The position numbers and the translations under genes are program-made. A stretch of 64,000 nt of DNA, taken from contig OY726562.1 in the NCBI GenBank assembly GCA_963383645.1, forward strand, positions 1,989,001 to 2,053,000. The letters run 5' to 3'. The notes beneath the pieces were generated by a model, which was given only the letters and a program-made list of their open reading frames with translations, was not told where the DNA came from and did no database searches. Positions 1-13,800 of this stretch are shown piece by piece; within the stretch, counting starts at the first letter, position 1; each line of letters begins with the position of its first letter. Source of the DNA: Muscardinus avellanarius. Taxonomy: Eukaryota; Chordata; Mammalia; Rodentia; Gliridae.

Positions 1-3000
1 GGTGTGTTTATCAGTCACCCTCCAGTGTTCCTGGGTGGAAATCTTAGTTACCTACAGATATCTGCTCCAGGTGTAGGAAATGCCATCTTGAGATCTTTGT
101 GGTAGGTGGGAAAGGGGAAATCTCCAGAAATAACATGCTGAGCACTTCAATGGACGACCGGCAGAGGAGGGCCACGGGTGGCTGCTGCTCCTCAGCGGGA
201 GGAATTACCATGTCCTCGGTGTGCTCCGTAGCTTACTGTTAACTCTTAGAAACAAACGGCGGGTGCCGTCAGATTCCAAAAGGACGCTTTGGCATTTCAG
301 AAGCCCCCTCTCAGTCCAGTCAGTCGTTCTTCCATTCAGTGCTTTTCTGATCTCATGAGCTGGCGATGGCCCTGTGCTTATACCTGAGCATATAAAAAGA
401 GATGCTACAGCTCTTACCACAAGGTAAGGTCAGGTGCAGTGAGCCAGCTCAGGGCTCAGTCTGCGCCGTGTCCACTGGCACGGGGACAGCACCCGGCTCA
501 GCCAGCCCCTGCCTGCGGAGTGTCGCGGCTGTCCTGGAGCCTCCATTTCACAGCAGCAGCTTAGGATTTTCTCCTTTGTGAAGAAAGCCCTGGGGTGCTG
601 AGGGATTCGTGCTGCTGGACCCCATGCATGCCAGTTTCCTCGTGGGAAGCGGGGACCATACTGAGTTTCATAAGCTTTCAAGAAATGAGGCTGCTGCAGC
701 CGGGCATGGTGGTGCCACTTACGATCCCAGTATGTGGGAGGCCGAGACAGGAGGATCAGAGGATCGCAACAGCCTCCGCAACCCAAAGTTGTGAGGCCCT
801 CCGCAACTTAGAGAGGGCTTGGGACATGTAGCTTGGAGGTAGATTGCACCTGAGTTCAGTTCTCCATACCACATAAAATTAAAAAAAGAAAGAAATGGGG
901 CCACTGCGTGTACGAAGCATCAGTGGCTACCGTTATCTGGGGCAGTGTGGCAGCTGCTAGTCATTAGGTTTCAATACAGGGATATCATGTTCCTTCTTAG
1001 CATTATAGAGACGAGAGAAGTTTTTCTTTGAAAGAGGTGTGGCACAATGTGAATGAACTTGCATTTCATTTTTCTTTGTTTAGATTCACTTTCAAAAACA
1101 TCCACCCCTGTCAACAAATCAAACAAAGCCACAAGCCAGCAGGGGGCCCCGTGGGAGACCCTGGTGGTGTTCGCCATCAACCTGAAGCAGCTGAACGTGC
1201 AGATGAACATGAGCAACGTGATGGGGAACACCACGTGAGCGGCGGCGGGGTGGCGCGGCCGCTCCTCGTGCCTTTCCTCTGTCCTAACGCGGTCAGGGCT
1301 TCTTTATTGATAAAGTATTTGAGCCGGTCAAGGTAGTAATGATGTAAACGTTTTATTCTGAAAATTAAAAGATACTCTAAGTGTGAAACATATTCTAAAG
1401 AGGAAAGCAGCGATCTTCTAGTGAGGAAGAAAGCTCCATCATGTTTGTTAGTATTTAAACATTTGCCACGTAGTTTTGTATTCATTGTCACACTTGACCT
1501 TTAATTTAAATAAGCTGACTTAACTCCTTTTCATCCAACATGTGGAGCCATCTATCTTCTGGCCCTTCTCCCTTTCAGTTGGACGACGAGTGGTCTGAAG
1601 AGCCAGGGCCGGCTGTCGGTGGGAAGTAATCGTGACCGAGAGATTAGCATGTCCGTGGGCCTGGGAAGGTCCCAGCTGGATTCTAAAGGAGGAGTGGTTG
1701 GAGGGACCATCGATGTCAATGCCTTGGAGATGGTTGGTATGTTGAAATTGAAATTGTACAGCTAAAGTAGCATATCTTCAGAAGTTATCCTGAAAAAAAA
1801 ATGTGTGTAAAATTGGTTTTGATGAGTTTTCCCCATGGATATTTCTGTGGAAAGTAATTTTGGTTTCTGTTTTAGCTCATATTTCTGAACATCCAAACCA
1901 GCAACCCAGCCACAAAATCCAGATCACCATGGGCTCCACAGAGGCGCGCGTGGACTACATGGGCTCCAGCATCCTCATGGGCATCTTCAGCAACGCGGAC
2001 CTGAGGCTGCAGGACGAGTGGAAAGTCAGCTTGTGCAGCACACTGGACTCCAGCATCGCCGACAAGAGGTGCGGGCGTGCCCAGACGCCGCTCTCAGAGC
2101 TGTGAGGCTCTGCCCAAGCTCTGGCCAGCCAGCAAGGAAACCGTGTAGGCCACCACTCCTCCAAGTAATGCTGCCACACAGCTAGTGCAAATGAAAGTGC
2201 ACGTGCTGGGTGGGCACACACTTGTCATCCCAGCATTCAGAGGCGGAGGCAGGAGGCCCTCTGCAACTCAGTGAGACCCTGTTGCAAAATAAAGAATAAA
2301 AGCCAGGCATGGTGGTGCATGCTTGTAATCCCAGCATTGAGAGGCTGAGACAGGAGGATCGTGGTTAGAGGACAGCCTCAGCTACTTAGTAAGGCCCTCT
2401 GCAACTCAGTGAGACCCTGTTTCAAAATACAGAATAAAAGCCAGGCATGGTGGTGCATGCTTGGGAGGCGGAGACAGTGAGACCCTGTTTCCAAATTTTT
2501 TTTTTAAAGTATAAAATAGGTCTGGGAGTGTAGCCCGGAAGTAGAAGGGTTTCCAGGAACCCCAGTACCGCCAAAATAAATAAATAAATAATAAAAAAAT
2601 AGGGCTGCCGGTGTAACTTGGAGGTAGAACGCCCCTGGGTTCAACCCCAAGTACCGAAAAAAAAAAAAATTTAAATGCATCATGAAAGAGAATTTTCTTC
2701 CACTTTAAAATTATCATCTGTAAGATATATTATGACAAAGATTCTGTTTTATTCTCTAGTGAGATTTTTGTCCATGGAGATTTGAAGTGGGATATTTTCC
2801 AAGTAATGATATCAAGATCAACCACACCGGACCTGATAAAAATAGGAATGAAGCTCCAGGAATTCTTTACACAACAGTTTGACACCAGCAAACGAGCTCT
2901 GTCCACCTGGGGACCAGTTCCTTATCTTCCACCAAAGACAGTGGCAGAAAGCCTAGAGAGAAGTTCACACGAGCAACGTAAGGGTTAGAATTACCTTTCT

Positions 3001-6000
3001 CTATCTGCTGTGTGTGCTTTCTCTTTACTTAGCTGTGTTCTTCATTAAAAGCAGTGATGTGCATGCCATTCTTACCGAGTAGCCTGTGAGCGCTCTAGCC
3101 CGTCCACTCAGCAGGCGTGGCCTTCTTCCTGCCGGTGTGCTTGTGAGGTCTCTTCGCTGACTGCCCCAACCGCTCATCTGCAGCCGCGTGCCGCTCTGCT
3201 CCTGAGCCGTGTTTATGGCACTCGTGTTCTGGTTTGGAACGTGGGCTCCAGCGGACCTGAGTCTAGCTTTATCAGCTAACAGGCAGGCTGATAGGCTCAC
3301 TTAGTAATTGGCAAATATTATTAAGCCAGCCGTGTGTAGGCACTGCGGTGGGGAGCTAGTGGTGTCCTGGTCCCTGCCCTCTGAAGCTTATGGACCCCAG
3401 AGAGCAGACCATGTGTACCAGCTAAACGTAACGGTATCAGGTCGAGAGGGGTGCTGAGCAAAGAGCGGCCTGGAGAGGCAGAGGGCCGGGCCGTGTCGGG
3501 GCCAATCGGGCCAGCCTTTCTCAAGCGGCATTTCGGTACAGGTGTGAGTGAGGGTTAAAGGGCTCGGCCTGGAGGGGACGGTGTGGGCGCAGACCGTCCT
3601 GCCGTGGCTAGAGCTGGGTGCTGGGCGAGCGCAGTGGCCAGCGGCCTCTAGGAGGGTGACAGCAGTGAGCGCGGAGTCCCTACAGAACGAGGGCGGCTTC
3701 CTAAGGACTTGGGAGAAAGTAGAGGCAGAAAAGCAAGGCATCACATTCCACGCAGACATCTTAGCTGTGCACACCGTAGAGTAGGTTCACGTATTTTCCA
3801 GGCAGAGTACTTTGGGATATTTTTCTATGCATCTGTATACTTGTGTATACTTTTTATCAAAATAACACTATGTTGTTTTGTTACCCTTTCCTGGTCAATA
3901 ATTTTCTTTTTTTAATTTTTTTTAAAGCTCGGAAAGGTTTTACTTTTGTCATATGTATTTTCAAAGATGTTATTTTTCAGTGTATTGAAAGAGTTTCACA
4001 TACATTTAGAGTTAGGATTACAATTAGGGTAACGACTTCCTTAACAGTTAGTTTAAGCTCTTTTTTAAAATTTTTTATTGGTGCATTATATTCAATCATC
4101 ATATTGGGGTAAAAAACTTGGGTGTACATACATGTACACTTCACTGATTTAACCCCTACCTATTTCCCACCCCATTCTCTTCCTGTCCTTCCTTCCCTTG
4201 CTCGGCTTAGTGGTTGACTTGGATATGTTTAAGTACATTGTGTGTTTTAGAGATTTTCCTCTTCCCCCCTCCTTTCTCCTCCTTTAGGTTGCCTTGTTTG
4301 CTCCTCTATAGGATTTCCTTTTACATCTAGAGTTCCTCCTATGACCCATTTCTCCCTAGCTCTCACATATTAGAGAAAGCATCTGATTTCTCATTTTTTG
4401 TGACTGACTAATCTCACTTAGCATAATGTCCTCCAGTTCCATCCATTTCCCTGCAAATGATGTAACTGAGTTTTTTTTAATGGCTGAGTAAAATTCCATT
4501 GTGTACATATCCCACAGTTTTGTAATCCATTCATCTGTTGATGGACATCTTGGCTGGTTCCATAGTTTGGCTATGGTGAATTGTGCGGCTATGAACATAG
4601 ATACACATGCATTCGTTTGGTAGTTTGGTTTCCTATCTTTTGGGTAGATACGCAACAGTGGTATTGCTGGATCAAATGGCAGATTTGTTCCCATTCTTCT
4701 GAGGATTCCCCATACTGTTTTCCAAAGGGGTTGCACTAATTTGCAATCCCACCAACAATGTCTTAGAGTTCCCACTTCTCCACATCCTCGCCAGCATCTG
4801 TTGTTGTTTGTGTTTTGAATGATTGCCATTCTAATTGGAGTTAGGTGAAATCTCAGGGTAGTTTTGATTTGCATCTCTCTGATTGCCAGTGATGCTGAGC
4901 ATTTTTTCATGCATTTATTGGCCATTTGAATGTCTTCTTTTGTGAAGTGTCTATTTAGTTCATTTGCCCATTTTGTTATTGGATGCTTTGTTTTCTTAGT
5001 GTTGACTTTCTTGAGTTCTCTGTATATTCTAGATGTTAGTCCTCTATTGGTGGCAGAAATCTTCTCCCATTCTGTTGGCTCTCGATTGAGGTTCTTGACA
5101 GTTTCCTTTGCTGAACAGAAGCTCTTCAGTTTCATGCAATCCCATGTATTGATTCTCCTTTTAATTTGTTGTGCCTTTGGGGTCTTGTTGAGGAAATGTT
5201 TGTCTGTGCCTATGTGTTGTAGTGTTGGACCTATGCCCTCTTCAAGGAGCTTCAAGGTCTCTGGTTTAATTTCCAAGTCTTTGATCCATCGTGAGTTGAC
5301 TTTTGTACAGGGTGAAAAAGTGGGATTAACATCCAATTTTCTGCATATGGATAACCAGTTTTGCCAACACCATTTGTTGAAGAGGCTATCTTTTTTCCAG
5401 TGTATGTTTTTGGCCCCTTTGTCAAAAATCAATTGGCTGAAAGTGTGTGGACTTGTTTCTGGGTCTTCTATTCTGCTCCATTGGTCTATATATCTGTTCT
5501 TTTGCCAGTACCATGCTGTTTTTATTACAATGGCTTTGTAGTATAGTTTAAAGTCAGGTATTGTGATTCCTCCTGCGTGGTTTTTTGTTGCTGAGAACTA
5601 CCTTGGCTATTCTGGGCTTTTTGTTATTCCAGATAAATTTAAGGACTTATTTTTCTATGTCTGTGAGGGAATTATCTTGGTAGTTTTATGGGCATTGCAT
5701 TAAATCTGTAGATCACTTTTGGAAGGATGGCCATTTTAATATTTGATCTGACAATCCATGAACATGGAAGATCCTTCCATCTTCTAAGATCTTCTTTGAT
5801 TTCTTTTTTCAGTGTTTTATAATTTTCTTTGTAGAGATCTTTTACCTCCTTGGTCAAGTTTATTCCTAAGTATTTTATTTTTTTTGTGGGAGATCCCGAG
5901 TGGAAGTGTTTTCTGAATTTCTTTTTCAGTGGATTTATGGTTGGTGTACAGGAAAGCTTCTGATTTTTTAAGATTGATTTTGTATCCAGATACTTTGCTG

Positions 6001-7850
6001 AATTTGTTGATCAGTTCTATAAGCCTTTTGATTGAGTTTGTTGGGTTTTCTAAATAGAGTATCATGTCATCTGCAAATAGTGAAAGTTTGAGTTCTTTTT
6101 TTCCTATTTGTACTCCTCTGATTTCCTTTTCTTGCCTTATTGCTCTGGCTAGAGTCTCTAGTACTATATTGAAGAGAAGTGGTGATAATGGACACCCTTG
6201 TCTGGTTCCTGTTTTTAGGGGGAATTCTTGAAGTTTCTCCCCATTTAATATGATGTTGGCAGTGGGCTTATTGTAGATTGCCTTAATAATGTTGAGATAT
6301 GGTCTTTCTATTCCAATTCTCTGCAGTGTTTTTATCATAAATGGATGTTGAATTTTATCAAATCCTTTTTCTGCATCTATTGAAATGATCATGTGATTTT
6401 TGTCTTTGATTCTGTTTATATGGTGAATTACATGGATTGATTTTCGTATGTTGAACCAGCCTTGCATCCCTGGGATGAACCCTACCTGGTCAAGGTGTAT
6501 GATTTTCTTGATGAGGTTTTGAATGCGTGTTGCTAGTATTTTGTTTAATAGTTTTGCATCCAAGTTCATCAGAGATATAGGCCTGTAGTTTTCCTTCCTT
6601 GAGCTGTCTTTATTCGGTTTGGGTATTAGTGTGATGTTGGCTTCATAGAATGTATTTGGGAGAGTCCCAGTTTTTTCTATTTCGCGAAATAGTTTGAATA
6701 GTATTGGGGTTAGCTCTTCTATAAAGGCATTATAGAATTCACTTGGGAAACCATCTGGTCCTGGGCTTTTCTTTGATGGTAAGCTTTTTATTGCTGTTTC
6801 AGTCTCTTTGATTGTTATTGGTTGGTTTAAGTGTTCTATATCTTCTTGACTCAGTTTAGGAAGGTTGTATTTATCTAGGAAATTGTCGATTTCCTCCAGA
6901 TTTTCCATTTTGTTGGAGTATAGTTTTTTCAAAGTAGTTTCTGATAATCCTCTGGATTTCTACACTGTCAGTAGTAATTTCTCCTTTTTCATCTCTTATC
7001 TTCATAATTTGGGTTGATTCTCTCTTTTTTTTTAGTTAGGTTGGCTAGTGGTTTATCTATCTTGTTAATTTTTTCAAGAAACCAGCTTTTGGTTTTGTTG
7101 ATTTTCTGTATTGTTTTTTTATTCTCTATTTCGTTAGTTTCTGCTCTAATTTTAATAATTTCCTGTCTTCTACTGGCTTTGGGGTTCAATTGTTCCTGCT
7201 TTTCAAGGGCTTTGAGGTATGTCGTTAGGTTATTTGAAGATTTTCTGGTTTTTTTATGTGAGCACTCGGTGCTATGAATTTTCCTCTTAATACTGCCTTC
7301 AAAGTGTCCCAGAGGTTTTGATATGTTGTATCTTTATTTTTATTTGTTTCTAGAAATTTCTTGATTTCAGCTCTTACATCTTCTATGACCCATTCTTCAA
7401 TCAGAAGTGTGGTGTTCAGTCTCCTCATTTATGTTGTTTCTCTGAGTCTTATAATTGATTTCTAGTTCCATTCCATTATGGTCTGAAATGACACAGGGAA
7501 GTATGTAACATTTTTTTAAATTTGCTACTGCTCATTTGTGTGATCTATTTTGGAGATGGTTCTTGAGCAACTGAGAAAAATGTAAACTCCGCTGTTGTTG
7601 GGTGAAATAGTCTATATGTGTCCAACAGGTCCACTTGATTAATGTTGTTCTTTAGTTCTGAGGCATCTTTACTGACCCTTTGTCTGGAAGATCGGTCTAA
7701 TGATGTGAGATTGTGTTGAAGTCTTACATCTTCTATGACCCATTCTTCATTCAGAAGTGTGGTGCTCAGTCTCCACATGTCTCTGGGTCATCTTATAGTT
7801 GATTTCTAGTTTCATTCCATTATGGTCTGAAATGACACAGGGAAGTATGT

Positions 7851-7886
<36 letters not shown>

Positions 7887-10800
7887 GTGGTACTGGGGTT
7901 CCTGGAAGCCCTCCTTCCTCCGGGCTACACTCCCAGACCTCTTTTATATTTTTGAAACAGGGTCTCTTACGCCAGCACGGCTGGCTTCGAACCTGCGCGA
8001 TCCTCCTGTCTCCGCCTCCCAAGCGCGGGGATTACAAGCGTGCGCCACCATGCCCGGCAACATTTTTTAAATTTGCTATTGCTCATTTTGTGTCCCAGGA
8101 TGTGATCTATTTTGGAGAAGGTTCCTTGAGCAGCTGAGAAAAATGTAAACTCCGCTGTAGTCGGGTGAAATATTCTATGTGTGTCCAATAGGTCCATTTG
8201 GTTAATGGTATTCTTTAGTTCTGAGGCATTTTACTGACCCTTTGTCTGGAAGATCGGTCTAGTATTGTGGGAGGTGCATTGAAGTCTCCCAGTATTATTG
8301 TGTTGGGATTTATGTGTGACTTCATGTCACAAAGAGTTTGATTTATGAAAGTAGCTGCCCCTATGTTTGGAGCATAGATGTTGATTATTGTTATTTCCTC
8401 TTGCTGGATTATTCCTTTTACCAGTAAAATATGATCTTCTTTGTCTCTTCTAAGTCTGGGTTTGAAGTCTAACTTGTCTGATATCATAGTTGCTACTCCT
8501 GCTTGTTAGCATGGATTACCTTGCTCCAGCCCTTTACCTTGAGTTTTGTTCCTATCTTTACTTGTAAGGTGTATTTCTTGTAGGCAGCAGATGGATGGAT
8601 TCTGGTTTTTAATCCATTTTGCCACTTTATGTCTTTTTATTGGGGAATTGAGGCCGTTTACATTCAGTGTGATTATAGAGAGATAATTTTTAATTCCTAA
8701 CATGTTAAGATTTTTCTGTTTGAGATACTGTTTATTCGTCTTTGCTTAGTTGTCTGCTGGATGGGAAATCTTGTTTCTTTGATTCTGGCGTGCATTACCT
8801 ATTTCTTCTTTGCAGTTAATCTCCTTGAGTATTTTCTCTAGCGCTGGTTTTGAAGACATAAATTCCCTCAGTTTCTGTTTGTTATGGAAGCTTCTTATTT
8901 CCCCATCTAATTTGATAGATCGGTTTTGCTGGGTAGGAAATTTTTGGCTGGAAGTTGTTTTCTTTCAGAGTTTGGAATATGTTACTCCAAGCCCTTCTGG
9001 TTTTCATGACTTGGTTTGGGAAGTCTGGAGTGATTCTAATTGTTTTGCCTCTGAATGTCACTTGGCCCTTTGTTTTTGTTGCCTTTAAGATTCTCTGCTT
9101 GGCTTCCACATTGGTCATTTTGACTATTATGTGGCGTGGGGATCCTCTTCTCTGATCCTGTCTAAAGGGAGTTCTATTAAGTTTCCTGGACCTGTGTATC
9201 GACCTCTTGGTCTGTGTTTGGAAAATTTTCTGCTATTACTTCTATGAAGAGATTATTGATCCCTTTGGTTTCACCTTCTTTTCTCTCCTCTATTCCAATT
9301 ATTCTTAGGTTAGCTCTCTTAAAATGGGCCCATATTTCTTCAATGTCAAATTCTTGCTGTCGGATTTTTTTTTCTAAATTAGAAACTATGCGTACATTTT
9401 TGGAGTGATCGTCTTCTAGGAGCGAGATTCTATTCTCCATGTGGTCTAATCGGTTGATTTTACTTTGAATTGAGGCCTTTACTTCAATGATTGCATCATT
9501 TATCTCTTTTAGACTCTGAATTCTTTTTGAAGGTCCTCTATTATTTCTACAGTTATTTTCCTGATTTGATCTTCTAGAAATCTCTGAATTTCTTTGTTAT
9601 CAGGTTCTGATGTTGTGGGGTTGTGGGGAATCATTGCTCCATTGTTATTCCTCTTTCCCATGATTCGGAAGTTTGTGCCTTCTCTGGGTTCTTCCCTGGG
9701 TCACTACGACTTCACTTAAGGTGCTCTGGATCTCGAGTCTGTGGTATCTCAGTCCCCACTACTCTTTTACTGGGTTGTATCACAAAGTCTCAGACCCAGG
9801 GCATCAATTGAGGATGCTGTAGACCATGGGGGTGCCAGGCTGGGTGTTCTCCCACGGGGAGCTGTAACTATGGTGTGATATCTCTGCCACTGCCACGTCC
9901 CCACTGGGTTGGACTGCAAAAATCTCTGACCCAGGGAGACTATCTGCGCAAGCCCCTAGGAGTGCAGTACTGGGATTTCTCCTCTAGGGGCTACAATTTG
10001 ACTCACGGTTGTTGAGTGTGCAGATAGAGCTGTAGTGGACTTGGTGAACTCCCTGCTGCCGCTGCTGGAAATATGACACCGCTGCCACGCCCTCGGCCGT
10101 GAGGCTGGCATATTTCTTCTCTGGTTTTTAGCTCTGCTCTAAGTCCCTGCAGGGTGTGCTGAGCCCGGCCCCTGTGAGCTTTAGATGCTCCTTGCGCAGA
10201 AAAAAACTGCTGAATTACAACTGGCTGTTCCATAGCTGCTCACCTCAGCTTGCTGTCCATGCCTCCTCTCTGTAGCCTAGTAGGTTGTTGAGTGCGCTGA
10301 TCTGGAGCCGTCCGGTGAACTCGCCACTGCCGCCAGCAGTATGGCGCTGCTGCCGCGTCCTCGGCGGTGAGGCTGGCGTATCTCCTCTCTGGTTTTGAGC
10401 TCTGTTCTGAGTCCCCCTCCTGTCTGGAGCCTGGTGCTGCGAGGAAAGATGGCGCCGGCGCGGCTCCTGCCACAGCACTGCAGGCTGGTTTCTTTAATGG
10501 TGTCTGGTTGTTCTTCTAGCCCTCTTTTTCTCTGTTTCTTGTATTTACAGTTTTTATTTCTCTGCTGATGGTGTTTTCTGGCTATGAAAGGCACTGATTT
10601 CGTGGTAATAGAGATCGATTGTTAGCGGGGCTCGTAAACGCTGCTTTCTCCATCGCCATCTTCCCGGAAATCCTAGTCAATAATTTTCAACTTTCCAATT
10701 TGCTAATATTTTATTTCCTGTGGTTTTCAAAGCACATTCACATTGCCTAGGCTGACCTAAAAGTATTCTTTTATAGTTGGTTTGCCCATACCAGTAGATC

Positions 10801-13800
10801 CAACCCAAGATCACAGTTTAAATCTGGGTATTACCTCACTTTGATCTGTTTTAATTTGGCATATTTTTTTTCATGAACTGATGTGCTGAAAGACCTGCCA
10901 GCTGTTCTGCAGAAAGCCCCTGCCACCTTCTAGGTTTTCTGGTGGCTTCTCTGTGGTGTTCTCTGGTCCCTGTATTTCCTATAGCTGGTATTGACATTGG
11001 ACATATACAGATTGAACGATGTTCTGCAAAGATGCCTGACCTGGTTTCTTTAAAAAAAAAGTCCTTGTCATAGAAACCAATCATCAGGTTTAGGGAACTG
11101 CTTTAGATTTATGAAAACAGGCTACTTAAATACAATGAATGATCCTTGGTTGGATCCGAGATGACAGGTGTGGAAATCAACCCAGAAGCTCATAACTGAC
11201 ACCTGTGGACAGTACCAGATGGATTCTGTTTCTTCGTTGTCCCCGAGACCACCATGTGCATCTGAGGTGGTGTTACAGTGCAGATCCGATAGAGTGGGCT
11301 TGCGGATCTCATTCCTAGGAGCTCCCAGAGGCTGCAGAAGCTACTGGCCTGGGGCCCCGCTTGGAGCAGTGAGGGCATAAGAGGTGAGGCGGCACTCTAA
11401 GCCAGCCACTCACCTGTCTGCTTCTCCCGAATCAGGATGGGAGCCTCTTTACAGCCTTCCTTGAGCTTTGGTTAGCTGAGAGTGATGTAAAGTCTCACGC
11501 AGCACGCCAGATCACCAGTCATTTCAGCGCGTTGCTGGTCATTGCCGCCCGCGAGCTGTGGGGGGCGCTGGCATTCCCGTCCATCGTGGTCGCGGCCCTG
11601 GAGTCACTCTCTGCTTTCCTTGCAGTGCTCGACGCAGCTCATCACCGGCACTGGCCCGGGGTGCTGAAGGTGGTGTCGGGGTGCCACATATCCTTGTTTC
11701 AGATCCCGCTGCCAGAGGACGGGATGCAGTTCGGAGGGTCCATGAGCTTGCACGGCAATCACATGACCCTAGCTTGTTTCCATGGCCCAAATTTCCGTTC
11801 AAAATCCTGGGCCCTCTTTCACTTGGAAGAACCAAATATTGCCTTTTGGACTGAAGCTCAGAAAATCTGGGAGGATGGTAAGCTGGCACATTGGTGCCTT
11901 CCCTGTTCCTGTGTTCTGATGTAATTGTGCTTGAGAAAGTGACTTTCTTTTGAAACCTTCAGTTTGTCTTTATCATCCTTCACGCCATCCCTGTCTGCTG
12001 TCCTGTCCTGGAGTCTGACGCACGTGTGTAAGGCCCAATTGCTGAGCCGACCCTCCTCCTCCGTTTCTTAAAGCTTGTTCTTCTTTGTCTGGGTTAGTCA
12101 TAAGGGCAGGCATCGGAACACCACCAGAGCACGAGGCTGGCGGCCGGGTGGGGGCTCTCCCAAGAACCGAGACTCGGGAAAGCCACGGGCAGGTTATGCT
12201 TCGCCTCCGCAGCGGCAGGCTCAGCGCCTGGAGCCTCTTAATGATGAAAGATGAAGGAAAAATGGCTGATTCTCTTCATATTACTGACCATAAACCCATG
12301 AGGACTGAAAGAAGAATTATTTGTGTTCCTCACTTACTCTGGCGTTTATAGCCTTTGTTAAATTATTTTGCGCTAAGGCCACAAAATAGTGAGGCTGCTG
12401 TTTTCGTGAAGCTAAACATAGTTTTCACCTTTTTTTGTTTGCTTTAGGCTCTAGTGACCATTCTACATACATTGTACAGACCTTGGACTTCCATCTGGGC
12501 CATAACACCATGGTGACCAAACCCTGCGGTGCTCTGGAAAGCCCGATGGCGACCATAACCAAGATAACAAGGCGGCGCCATGAGAACCCTCCTCATGGCG
12601 TAGCCAGCGTGAAGGAGTGGTTCAACTACGTCACGGCCACGAGGAACGAAGGTTACAATTCTGCCTTTGAGCAGATTGCATTTCCTGTTCCATTTCAGGT
12701 TCTCCTAGCCACAGTTAGAATTTCAAGTGGAAGTAGAGGTTTTGTCTGTTTACACAGGTTCTATTTTATTACCACTGACACAAGTGACGATTATTTAGCA
12801 CATCATGAGTCACCACCTTGGGAATATAACACTTCATAGAATCAAACTATTTTAAAGATAGCTAAATGCACTTGGCAAGGTGGTGTGCCCCTTTAATCCC
12901 AGTACTTGGGAGACTGAGATAGGAAGATCGCAAGTTTGAAGCCAAACTCAGAAATTTAGTGATGCTCTTGGAAACCTAGTGAGACCCTGTTTACAGATAA
13001 GAAATAAAACCCATGTAAGGGTGCAGGTCGCAGGTAGGAGGCCTCTGGGTTCAATCCTCGATACTACAAATAAATAAATAAAACAAGTCTGGGGGGTATA
13101 GCTCTGAGGGAGACTACTTCTAGGTTCAATCCTCAGTTCCATGTATGGATGGGTGGGTGGATGGATGATGGATGGATTTAACTCAAAACATTCAAAGTAA
13201 AATTGGCTCTTTTTTTATTTTTTGAGGTACTGGGGATTGAACTCAGGATCATTCTACTTCCCCCAGCCCAATTTTTTATTTTTTATTTTGAAACAAGGTG
13301 TCACTAAGTTGCAGAGGGCCTCACTAAGTAGCTGAGGCTGGCCATGAACCTGTGATCCTCCTGTCTCAGCCTCCCAAGTACTGGGATTATAAGTATGCAC
13401 TACCACACCTGGCTGTAAAATTGGCTTTAAATAAATAAAATTAAGTTTATCATATTGGAGCATAATTTTGGAAAGTAATAAACTGGTAAATATTTTATAG
13501 TGGTGCTAAAAATTGGAACCTGGGAAATTATTACACAACTTAAAAGAAAATTCTACAAAGCTCAGGTTCTGCATACTGGAACAGTAAAACTTAAGTCCTA
13601 AATTTGAAGTGATTGCTTATGATGAGGGTATGTTGTTCTCTTGATAGGCCTGCTTATCTTGTGATAATGCAGTAGGTAACTATTACTTTGTGGTTGTTTG
13701 GCAGCCTGCATTTACAGTAATACGTTTATCAATCACCTGAGGTAATGGATAGCTAAATAGATTGAGATCCATTGAGACTTAAATGTTTGACTTAAAATGA

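Larger units (their letters stand above)
3907..10670 (-). mobile_element. Nearly full-length LINE-1, antisense, with target-site duplication
   Basis: The reverse strand reads, 5' to 3': a 5' UTR (about 10670-9620), ORF1 remnants (about 9600-8780), ORF2 endonuclease, reverse transcriptase and C-terminal parts (about 8703-4356), a 3' UTR with a G-rich polypurine tract (4262-4288, read as complement), and an A-rich tail. It is about 6.7 kb and bounded by an 18-base duplication. ORFs are broken by stops and frameshifts, a SINE (7854-8058) and a tandem duplication, so it is not expected to be active. It occupies the intron between BLTP1 exons d and e. Confidence 0.93.

Noticed and set aside
1..1083. 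Additional upstream BLTP1 exon
   Set aside because: I found no stretch with conserved BLTP1-like translation and matching splice sites. Only intron and a SINE are supported.
1028..1336. 102-codon plus-strand frame starting in the intron and overlapping BLTP1 exon a
   Set aside because: It is out of frame with the conserved BLTP1 exon and reads through a splice donor.
4930..5541. 203-codon plus-strand frame
   Set aside because: It is the complement of L1 ORF2. The hydrophobic translation is a mirror of the true reverse-strand coding sequence.
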